60,000 bases of DNA from Tubiluchus corallicola (taxonomy: Eukaryota > Priapulida > Priapulimorpha > Priapulimorphida > Tubiluchidae). The notes under the pieces were generated by a model. The model did no database searches. It saw nothing but the letters and a program-made list of their open reading frames with translations, and was not told where the DNA came from. The position numbers and the translations under genes were made by a program. Positions 55,001 through 60,000 of the stretch are shown here, piece by piece (the stretch's first letter is position 1; every line of letters begins with the position of its first letter). The stretch spans positions 498,001-558,000 of the forward strand of contig JAQGDQ010000035.1 in assembly GCA_030141605.1 (NCBI GenBank), given 5' to 3'.

Positions 55001-58000
55001 CATCCACCATCTTAGATACATTGGTCAGCCCTGGACTCATGTCCTACATAAATACATACTTAAGCGGTAAAACCCACGCATCTTAAAATAAAATGACATT
55101 ATTCACAAGTAATAGTGCAACTGAGTTAGTAGTAAATGAGTAGTAGAACTTTACTACAATAAAACTTGTAGTAAATGATCAACAACGTTATATAACAACA
55201 AAAGGAATGGCATTTTTATACTTTTTCAAGATGTATGAATGTGAAAATAGTAACGAATGCATGTTACTGAAAAACGGGAGGATAAAAGGCTCATAAACTG
55301 CTTCTAAGAGCAACTGCACACTTTTTGAATCCTCATTTTCTATGAGTGTGCTTCTACTTTAATAAAAAAATTATTGCATCATATGGTGCTGATGTAATAT
55401 TTTTGGAAATTTCACCATAAACATTAAATTCATAACAAAAATTATTAAATTTGTGTATTACTAATCTCCAGTGTTGAAACTTCAAATACTCCAAAAATCA
55501 TATTCCAGATGTTACTAGATTTTATTTACCAATTACAAATCTGGCTGGCAGAAAAAATAGTTAAAAATATTATGTAATTTTCACACTATTGTTACTGACA
55601 GAAACGAATTTGCAATATTATCGCTAAATAAGTAAAAAACCAATAAAATGCAATAAACCTTAACAAACTGGACCAAATCTTCCATGGTCTCTACCACTTC
55701 AGCAATTGCTAAGTACTCCAAAACTTTTTTACACTCCCTGATGATCTTTCGCACTTCTGACTCATCAAAGACGAGGAGGAGAGAAGATGTACCTTGCAAA
55801 ATTCCTGTCACAAAATAAAAACAATACTGAAAACTAAATTAATTACTACATTATATACGCAATCAAGAACAGTTATATATAATGGTCTAAGTAGCAAATA
55901 GAAACACAATTACACACCTCTAGCTCCTTCAATAAGTTTTTTCCTTGCTGGACCAGAATACGGATCACTTTTTAGCATACGTGATGCATCTTCCAACAGC
56001 TTGGATGCTTCTTCTACCCTGTGCAAGGCTTGAGGCATATCCTGCTTAAGTATTGCGTCATCCGAACTATACACTGTCTCTTTTCCAACCTGTTAAAAAT
56101 ATCTTTTTCAGGAGATTTATCATTTGAGAAAGGCAAGATGGCTGAGTAATTATGGCACTTGGTTGACGGCAAGGATTTCAGGACTTCAATCCATTTAAGT
56201 GGGTCTTTTCCGAGCCATATACCGTCTGTTCAGAATTTTCTGGCCGTCTTCCCAAGTCTACTCAGCTTTAAAGTACCTAGCTATGTAGCGTGGGAAGAAT
56301 CATGATTGACCAGCTAGCCACCTATAATCATTGTGAACTGAGGCTAATAATCTAAAGAGACATGTAACAATAACAAGTAACAGAAAGAAACTGCAATAAA
56401 TTTTTTCTCTTCAGATTCTTTTAGAATGTGGCTAAAGTTTACAATTCCCCACACACAAGAAATTAATTAGTCAAGTGAATTAGGATTAGGGTTAAGGTTT
56501 AGGTTGGGGTTAGGATTAGGGTTAGGGATAGCATTAGGGTTAGGTTAGGACTTGGGTTAGAGTTAGAGTATTTAAATTGTGAGGGGAATTGCAAACTCCT
56601 TCCAAATATGTTTTCAGGTACCCTAAACAAAATCAGGATTGATACTTTTGAGATGTAATTCCAAGATGGCATCTGCTGGGGCCAAAAATTTGTTATATTT
56701 TTTGTATTTTCTAAACCATGGAGCCTATGTTAAAAATACGTTTTATTGACTGATACAAAAGTGCACCATGGTATTCCAAAAAGGTTGTCATTTTTCATCC
56801 ATGACATCATAATACTATTATGACATAATTAAGAAAATCACTGCCTCGTTGTTGTTAAAAATGGGGCACTGGAACTGATCTTTCCAGTATCAAAACCTAC
56901 AAAGCCATTCAATGTAGTTACATACTGATTTTACATTTCACCAGTTTCCATCATTTCCACTGCTTTGTATTGATCACATTACAGTAAGAGGGACGAGTTG
57001 GTGTAAGATGTGTACATTACAAAAACAACAAAGGCACAGACGTTGTTATATTCTGCTGCACAAAACTGGTATGGGACATCGTAATATGAGCAGAAGTATA
57101 CAGATCACAGGTTGGCCAATCAGAATATTTTTCTTCTGTACGATCAGTGGTTGTGACAGAATATCACGTCTGTTTGCCACTACCTTGAATATAGTCTTTA
57201 TGGACCCTGCTGCGAGTCAACAACAAATAACAGCATTAGAAAGGGCGATAAAGAAAGTATGTCTTTACAGCAAAGACCATGTGACAATGATTTCAGTGAC
57301 CAAGCATTATCAAGCAAAGCTATCTTAGTCTCCCCTGCAAAATATGGCAAGCCTGAATGAGTCCATCACAGCCAGACAAGTCCTTTCCGATGCCTTCTAC
57401 CCTCCGCCAACCAATTGGTTTTGTCCTCCAGTCCCACGTCTCACTTGGGTCAAGTAGCCGGCATCAGTATGACCCTCGCCGAAATGGGTCACCTAAGTAG
57501 CAGCAGAGCTTCCTTGCATGGGCTGGCTGCCACTGCTACATAAGCTGACAAACACTCAAAAGAAGAAGTAAGAAGCAGTGATGCTCTGGTGTAATAATGA
57601 CATTGTGACATCATAATTGAAAATAACAACATTTGTTGGATTCATATGGTGCACTTTCTTCTCAGTTATTAACATATAATTTCCTTCTAGGATCGATGAC
57701 TTAGGAGATGTACTCAACTTTTTGCCCCACAGGCACCACCTAGATGCAATGGAAATGATGTGAATTGCCACATGGACACTGATGACATGCAAGGTCAATC
57801 TGTAACTGATATACAATGCTGTTGCAAATACTGATATTGAAAAATCAATTCCAGTGTCTCATTTTCAACAATAATTAATGAACTAATAATGTTCTTAACT
57901 CCTTTGTGATAGTGTGGTCTTCATCTTCACTATGCCATGGTAAACGAAAAGCCAACATTTTTGAAATTCTCTGGTACACCTTCCCATCTGTCAATAATAC

Positions 58001-58754
58001 ATATTTTTCACCTAGGCATGACGATTCAGGAGATATAGCTGAATTTTTGTCCCAGCAGACTAGCTGGTCTTGGATTTATGTGTATATAGCAAAAGTATCC
58101 ATCCAGATTTTGGTTGATTTTTTGTTGAAGGTACATGAAACTATATGCCAACAGAATCTAGGAGAAAAATTCTATAGCAATTTGCAAAAATTCTAGGCAT
58201 CCCCTTACTAGAAGTTACCTTTACCCACCTAGTCTAGATTGTTTCACAAATGCAAGTTTTAGAATAACCGACCTCTTAGTTCTAGCGGTTTTACAGTGAA
58301 TCCCAAAACTTTAACTCATTTCACACGGTCTCAAAGTACACGTTTACTTTCTCCCAGTAAATAAAAATAACATTAAATTCTGAATTTACAAAATAAAACA
58401 AAAGACTCAAAGGCAAGAAAAAGTACTGAAAAAGTCACATATTACCATGATCAGTAACCGAATTTAACAAACCGAAGTTGCAATTTTGCCATTTTGAATT
58501 AGCTAAGTTATCATTGATATTAAATTAAAATCTGTGATGTTTCAGTTATTTAACAAAGAGATATGTAAATTGAGTTTAAACAAATCTGCAATGTAAAATA
58601 TCCAGGTTTCGGAACAAGTGCAAAAACATAAGCGAAAAAGTTTCACCTTAACGAGATTAGCAACAGCATGGCTAACAGCAAGTACTGGGCGTTCCAAATC
58701 AGGCATAGCATTGCCATCCTCTGCCTCTTCGTGGAGAATAACTAATCTTCCAAC
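30697..58754 (-). CDS. VCL: Vinculin (VCL), 27 exons in window, first exon missing
   Basis: Vinculin links talin and alpha-catenin to F-actin at cell-matrix and cell-cell junctions. Exons from 58754 down to the TAA at 30697-30699 join in phase throughout. Head D1 begins [20 protein letters not shown] (talin-binding bundle) and includes [28 protein letters not shown] and [16 protein letters not shown]. Vinculin repeats follow with W-L-DP motifs and ADLRAQGK / LIRRGQ ends, then D4-type helices ([29 protein letters not shown]). The linker is proline-rich ([18 protein letters not shown]) and contains a giant 1,842-bp exon. The tail is well conserved: [46 protein letters not shown], and the C-terminus ends RPWYH, comparable to TPWYQ in human. 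Lengths: about 1,690 aa with all exons (20 N-terminal residues assumed), about 1,080 aa without the giant exon. Only two of the usual three 112-residue repeats are present. The first exon was not found up to 60,000. Confidence 0.96.
30864..33158 (-). other. VCL last intron (2.3 kb) with candidate cassette
   Basis: AT-rich intron. Apart from the 42-bp candidate exon at 32223-32264 I see nothing supported in it. Confidence 0.5.
32223..32264 (-). CDS. VCL: Candidate 42-bp VCL cassette exon in the tail
   Basis: Good acceptor (AACTTACTACAG) and donor (GATG|GTAAAT) enclose 42 bp that are open in the required phase (1 to 1). Inclusion would insert [13 protein letters not shown] between the VKATMLGAQ and [12 protein letters not shown] segments, in the loop before the last tail helix. 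It can be skipped without frame change. No homolog is recalled. Confidence 0.55.
33159..33249 (-). CDS. VCL: VCL tail exon 27
   Basis: Acceptor TTTTCCAG, donor GTAAAT, phases 0 and 1. Encodes [20 protein letters not shown] followed by VKATMLG, almost identical to human vinculin tail. Confidence 0.97.
33373..33496 (-). CDS. VCL: VCL tail exon 26
   Basis: Acceptor CTATTACAG, donor GTATGT, phases 2 and 0. Encodes [20 protein letters not shown], then [20 protein letters not shown]: tail helices 2-3. Confidence 0.97.
33868..33983 (-). CDS. VCL: VCL tail exon 25
   Basis: Acceptor GCATACAAG, donor GTATGA, phases 0 and 2. Encodes [20 protein letters not shown], tail helix 1, then [10 protein letters not shown]. 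Confidence 0.97.
34851..34978 (-). CDS. VCL: VCL exon 24 (proline-rich linker to tail)
   Basis: Acceptor GTCATTTTCAG, donor GTGAGT, phases 1 and 0. Encodes [20 protein letters not shown], then an acidic DDEDEM stretch and QANQPIM, aligned with the [10 protein letters not shown] and INQPMM region of human vinculin. Candidate SH3/profilin-binding linker. Confidence 0.96.
36182..36322 (-). CDS. VCL: VCL exon 23, Gln/Tyr/His-rich linker cassette
   Basis: Acceptor CTGCCAATAG, donor GTGAGA, 141 bp, phase 1 on both sides. Encodes [20 protein letters not shown], then [10 protein letters not shown] and [11 protein letters not shown] recognise no counterpart in vertebrate vinculin. Placed by splice sites, open phase and biased composition. 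Confidence 0.75.
36505..36534 (-). CDS. VCL: VCL exon 22, 30-bp microexon
   Basis: Acceptor TTAATTTGCAG, donor GTAAAG, phase 1 on both sides. Encodes only [10 protein letters not shown]. Too short for homology; supported by clean splice sites and matching phase. Confidence 0.55.
36535..38636 (-). other. VCL intron 21
   Basis: 2.1-kb AT-rich intron after the giant exon. It holds the tandem duplication at 36901-37066 and a GATTTT-rich stretch at about 38070-38140. A plus-strand TTTAAT at about 38549-38554 reads ATTAAA on the gene strand, a possible poly(A) signal shortly after the giant exon. Confidence 0.5.
36901..37066. repeat. Diverged tandem duplication, about 85-bp units
   Basis: Two neighbouring units starting AACAAAAAYTAGCAAGCAAA and ending GTTTTRAAC differ by scattered substitutions and a small deletion. 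Lies in VCL intron 21. Confidence 0.7.
38637..40478 (-). CDS. VCL: VCL exon 21, giant 1,842-bp linker exon
   Basis: Acceptor TTTTTTCTAG, proposed donor ACAG|GTACAC, phase 1 on both sides, 613 full codons without a stop in a roughly two-thirds A+T genome. It joins in frame from KLKQ of exon 20 into exon 22. The protein is polar and probably disordered. Visible elements: a proline/acidic patch [15 protein letters not shown] (about residues 105-120 of the exon); four related motifs, [11 protein letters not shown] (about 155), [11 protein letters not shown] (about 246), [10 protein letters not shown] (about 360) and TNYSVEDYG (about 398); [10 protein letters not shown] (about 180); and a basic KRKKLFG patch (about 410). 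I know no similar insert in vinculin; metavinculin has a 68-residue insert at a comparable place. If the donor is skipped the frame ends 11 codons later at TGA (38602-38604), which would give a tail-less form. Confidence 0.82.
40479..42597 (-). other. VCL intron 20
   Basis: 2.1-kb AT-rich intron with an (AT)n tract at about 41390-41423. No exon could be supported. Confidence 0.5.
41390..41423. repeat. (AT)n microsatellite
   Basis: Two runs of alternating A and T separated by TTTCA, in VCL intron 20. Confidence 0.85.
42598..42678 (-). CDS. VCL: VCL exon 20, proline-rich linker
   Basis: Acceptor CTTGTTACAG, donor GTTAGC, 81 bp, phase 1 on both sides. Encodes [20 protein letters not shown] then YKLKQ. 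A plausible SH3/EVH1-type polyproline site, comparable in position to the PPPPPDLEQLRL stretch of human vinculin. Confidence 0.88.
42847..42873 (-). CDS. VCL: Possible 27-bp VCL linker microexon
   Basis: Acceptor TTGTTTCTACCAG and a weak donor TATG|GTGCTG enclose 27 bp open in phase 1 to 1 (IGAAWGGY). Weak donor and tiny size make this speculative. Confidence 0.22.
44117..44236 (-). CDS. VCL: VCL exon 19, linker
   Basis: Acceptor GTTTATCCAG, donor GTAGTT, 120 bp, phase 1 on both sides. Encodes [20 protein letters not shown] and [17 protein letters not shown]: polar linker with a short amphipathic LDNLLNVDF segment. Confidence 0.85.
44544..44640 (-). CDS. VCL: VCL exon 18, end of head
   Basis: Acceptor TATGTTTCAG, donor GTATGG, phases 0 and 1. 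Encodes [20 protein letters not shown], in the place of GAVAKVREAFQPQEPDF at the head-linker boundary of vinculin. Confidence 0.92.
44916..45007 (-). CDS. VCL: VCL exon 17
   Basis: Acceptor ATTTTTGCAG, donor GTAAGA, phases 1 and 0. Encodes [20 protein letters not shown], a D4 helix. Confidence 0.93.
45385..45540. repeat. Cryptic pentanucleotide-like repeat (AGTAT/CAGTA)n
   Basis: Degenerate reiteration of ATAGT, ACAGT and ACAAT pentamers just downstream of VCL exon 16. Confidence 0.75.
45569..45766 (-). CDS. VCL: VCL exon 16
   Basis: Acceptor TATCTTGCAG, donor GTAAGT, 198 bp, phase 1 on both sides. Encodes [20 protein letters not shown] then [18 protein letters not shown], matching [20 protein letters not shown] and EDPKFREAV of human vinculin. 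Confidence 0.97.
45892..46003 (-). CDS. VCL: VCL exon 15
   Basis: Acceptor ACTTCTTTAG, donor GTATGA, phases 0 and 1. Encodes [20 protein letters not shown] and [14 protein letters not shown], aligned with AYEHFETMKNQW and LVDEAIDT of vinculin. Confidence 0.96.
47250..47315 (-). CDS. VCL: VCL exon 14
   Basis: Acceptor ATTTTTAG, donor GTAAGA, 66 bp, phase 0. Encodes [20 protein letters not shown], aligned with [20 protein letters not shown]. Confidence 0.95.
47511..47662 (-). CDS. VCL: VCL exon 13
   Basis: Acceptor TTTGTTTCAG, donor GTAATG, phases 1 and 0. Encodes [20 protein letters not shown], then [12 protein letters not shown], matching [20 protein letters not shown]. Confidence 0.95.
47759..47828 (-). 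CDS. VCL: VCL exon 12
   Basis: Acceptor TATTATTTCAG, donor GTAGGT, phases 0 and 1. Encodes [20 protein letters not shown], matching VSDVFSDTTTPIKLLAVAA. Confidence 0.95.
48513..48605 (-). CDS. VCL: VCL exon 11
   Basis: Acceptor TTTTTAAAG, donor GTATGT, 93 bp, phase 0. Encodes [20 protein letters not shown] and [11 protein letters not shown], the helix following the last vinculin repeat. Confidence 0.95.
48720..48748. repeat. Short hairpin
   Basis: AAAATGACAGC and GCTGTCATTTT are exact inverted copies around a 7-base loop in VCL intron 10. Confidence 0.6.
49251..49396 (-). CDS. VCL: VCL exon 10
   Basis: Acceptor ATATTATAG, donor GTAAGT, phases 1 and 0. Encodes [20 protein letters not shown] then [16 protein letters not shown], second half of the second repeat. 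Confidence 0.96.
50372..50564 (-). CDS. VCL: VCL exon 9
   Basis: Acceptor GTTGTTTCAG, donor GTGAGA, phases 0 and 1. Encodes [20 protein letters not shown] and [20 protein letters not shown], most like the third W-motif unit (KIEQAQRWIDNPTVDD) of human vinculin. Confidence 0.96.
51266..51411 (-). CDS. VCL: VCL exon 8
   Basis: Acceptor GCTGTTTCAG, donor GTAATT, phases 1 and 0. Encodes [20 protein letters not shown], then [17 protein letters not shown], matching GEQAIRQILDEAGKV and DQVADLRARGQ. Confidence 0.96.
52003..52094. repeat. (ATG)n microsatellite
   Basis: About 30 ATG triplets with two interruptions, in VCL intron 7. It produces poly-Asp, poly-His and poly-Ser frames that are not genes. 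Confidence 0.95.
52303..52375 (-). CDS. VCL: VCL exon 7
   Basis: Acceptor TGTTTTACAG, donor GTAAAA, 73 bp, phases 0 and 1. Encodes [20 protein letters not shown], the first W-L-DP motif, aligned with SIDSKLNQAKGWLRDP. Confidence 0.95.
52993..53141 (-). CDS. VCL: VCL exon 6
   Basis: Acceptor AGGTTCAG, donor GTATAT, phases 1 and 0. Encodes [20 protein letters not shown] then [11 protein letters not shown], nearly identical to the end of D1 in vinculin ([19 protein letters not shown]). Confidence 0.97.
53142..54874 (-). other. VCL intron 5
   Basis: 1.7-kb AT-rich intron, with AAATAAATCTAAAT-type low complexity at about 54080-54130. No exon or mobile element was recognised. Confidence 0.5.
54875..55043 (-). 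CDS. VCL: VCL exon 5
   Basis: Acceptor TTATGTAG, donor GTAAGG, phases 0 and 1. Encodes [20 protein letters not shown], then [18 protein letters not shown], matching [21 protein letters not shown] and LLPVLISAMKIFV. Confidence 0.97.
55659..55804 (-). CDS. VCL: VCL exon 4
   Basis: Acceptor TTTGTGACAG, donor GTTTAT, phases 1 and 0. Encodes [20 protein letters not shown], then [18 protein letters not shown], very close to human D1. Confidence 0.97.
55918..56089 (-). CDS. VCL: VCL exon 3
   Basis: Acceptor TTTTTAACAG, donor GTGTGT, phases 0 and 1. Encodes [20 protein letters not shown] and [19 protein letters not shown], matching VGKETVQTTEDQILKRDMP and [20 protein letters not shown]. Confidence 0.97.
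56132..56395 (+). mobile_element. tRNA-derived SINE
   Basis: Starts GGCAAGATGGCTGAGTAATT, which has a Leu/Ser-type tRNA 5' half with an A box (TGGCTGAGTAAT at 56139-56150) and a weak B box (GGACTTCAATCC at 56181-56192). Non-tRNA sequence follows, including GTCTACTCAGCTTTAAAGTA and an A-rich tail. There is no acceptor-stem closure, so it is not a functional tRNA. It lies in VCL intron 2; the 3' end is approximate. Confidence 0.65.
56430..56598. mobile_element. Small TIR element with telomere-like interior, copy 2
   Basis: Inverted relative to the copy at 20739-20899. The left end GGCTAAAGTTTACAATTCCC and the right end GGGGAATTGCAAACTC mirror the other copy, and the interior (about 56480-56570) is a degenerate TTAGGG/TTGGGG array. 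It lies in VCL intron 2 about 35 bases after the SINE. Confidence 0.8.
56600..58640. other. VCL intron 2 remainder with unidentified insert
   Basis: About 56,850-57,560 is less AT-rich than its surroundings. A plus-strand frame from 57199 starts [19 protein letters not shown], which faintly resembles the start of some retrotransposon gag proteins, but it stops after about 43 codons and no other domain is recognisable. Treated as a possible decayed retroelement; nothing else was found. Confidence 0.3.
58647..58754 (-). CDS. VCL: VCL exon 2 (start of D1, talin-binding bundle)
   Basis: Acceptor TTTGGGACAG, donor GTGAAA, 108 bp, phase 0. Encodes [20 protein letters not shown] and [16 protein letters not shown], matching [20 protein letters not shown] and AAVQAAVSNLVRV. 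The preceding exon, which should encode the first 20 or so residues, is not recognisable up to 60,000. Confidence 0.96.
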
Positions 58755-60000
58755 CTGTCCCAAAAATGAATAACAAGTTTCATTATGAAGTATTTGTATT
58801 TACATGAAAAAAAAATTGTGAAACCAACAAGTTTGCATGAACTTGAATAATAATCAATAATAAGTTACTCAACATTTAAAGTGCCAGAACAATATTGATG
58901 GACTGTAGTGTTCTCCAGGTTTACATGTAAACATACTTAATCAAGGATGCACACAGGAATCACACCCAGTCATACTTTGTCAGATATTCAGTTAAAAGTT
59001 CTCATCTCCTTTCAGACAGCAATACTTTATCATTTTGCTCATGCTTCTTTTAACTTGTAGCCTATTTTTTGTATTTTTCCAGAAAACTACAGAACTATGC
59101 CTAAGATATGTAAGACGTAACACGCGAAACACATGTGAGCTAAAACTTCTAAACAATTAGACGCATGGCAGAGAAAAATGTCAGGTGTGTGAAAATACAC
59201 AGCCCCCACGAAATGTAGCACACGGATAATTTGAATGCAATGACCAAACTTGATATCATCCCATTACAGAATTATGGCTGTGAAGGATCACGTATCAGAT
59301 TGTGCGACTGGCATCCCTAACTAATATATGAAGAGAAAAGACAATGTGAACGAAAAGGCAACAAGGAGTTAAAAAGGATGTAGGCACGTTGCATAAATTT
59401 TACAGTAGCGTGAAAAGTGGCGTGTAGAAAAAAATTTTTTCCTCCTGTAAGCTTTGGTCATAAGTCATAACATAGTTGTAACTATTCCGCAATGAAGTGA
59501 AACATATGGTACTGATTATAAAGTATAACAATGTGTATAATTAGTACTTACTTAGTATACAGTAACATAATAAATATGTGCGTGGACTATGGGGTCTATC
59601 AAACTTATGAAGGTTCTTTTTATGGTGTCTACAACATATGTCCCCCTTTTTCCAAAACATACAATACACAGAGTTGCTCAAACACTGTGATTGTGAGGAT
59701 TCTATGAAAATATGTTATCTTTTGCAAATTTATCTATAATTTTGCCTTCTCCAGCATGTGCTCTGAAAGCAGTGTAGTTTGTTATGAAGATGAGACTTTT
59801 GATATAGTTCAGTTTGCCTCAGTTTAATTCTGAGCTGTAGGAAGCCCACTTAGGCCCCCTTATTTAGGGCATGTTAGAGTGGACCCTACCTAGTATTCTT
59901 AAAAGCTATTATTTCTATAATTGATTGTGGACCACACCTTATTACCAGATACACGAGTTATTCAATGTTAAAGAACTGTATGTTAATTAGAATAACTGTT
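58755..60000. other. VCL intron 1 (partial)
   Basis: Presumed first intron of VCL running off the window. I searched the minus strand for the short N-terminal vinculin exon and did not find it; no other feature is recognisable. Confidence 0.5.

Noticed and set aside
56132-56195. Functional tRNA-Leu/Ser gene
   Set aside because: B box is degenerate, no acceptor stem pairs with the 5' end, and SINE-like sequence follows.

Overview
This is an AT-rich, intron-rich animal nuclear genome fragment, apparently from an invertebrate. Vinculin, inversin and ALKBH8 together point to Metazoa; nothing in the sequence identifies the phylum. No bacterial, viral or organellar gene organisation is present. 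Introns are GT-AG, mostly a few hundred to about 2,000 bases long, and carry many small mobile-element remnants.

Layout. (1) 1066-3099, plus strand: a complete intronless ALKBH8 gene (tRNA wobble-uridine oxygenase/methyltransferase). (2) 3810-7456, plus strand: four exons of a flavin amine oxidase of the polyamine oxidase type. Only the C-terminal third is visible, and no FAD-binding N-terminal exon was found between it and ALKBH8. (3) 10437 to about 27.2 kb, minus strand: inversin (INVS), 16 well-supported coding exons plus an uncertain first exon, encoding an ankyrin array, one IQ motif and a short C-terminal tail. (4) 30697-58754, minus strand: vinculin (VCL), 27 phase-consistent exons plus one 42-bp candidate cassette in the tail. 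Only the first coding exon (about 20 residues) is missing and probably lies beyond 60 kb.

The most unusual item is in the vinculin linker. Between the head and the actin-binding tail there is a run of symmetric phase-1 exons, including one giant 1,842-bp exon (38637-40478). That exon adds 614 residues with four copies of a short tyrosine-containing motif. Any of these exons could be skipped without breaking frame, so the locus could make a normal-sized vinculin (about 1,080 aa) or a giant form (about 1,690 aa). The head also appears to have two rather than three of the 112-residue vinculin repeats.

Mobile and repeated DNA includes two copies, in opposite orientation, of a small inverted-repeat element whose interior is a degenerate telomere-like CCCTAA array. 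There is also a pogo/Tigger-like MITE with an array of 14-bp iterated sites, a hAT-like MITE with an 8-bp target duplication, a 183-bp TIR element, a degenerate non-LTR reverse transcriptase, a tRNA-derived SINE, a 27-bp minisatellite with a three-unit higher-order pattern, and several microsatellites. The four genes are functionally unrelated (translation fidelity, polyamine catabolism, cilia/planar polarity, cell adhesion); there is no sign of an operon or gene cluster. All calls come from reading translations and splice sites by eye; no database search was run.
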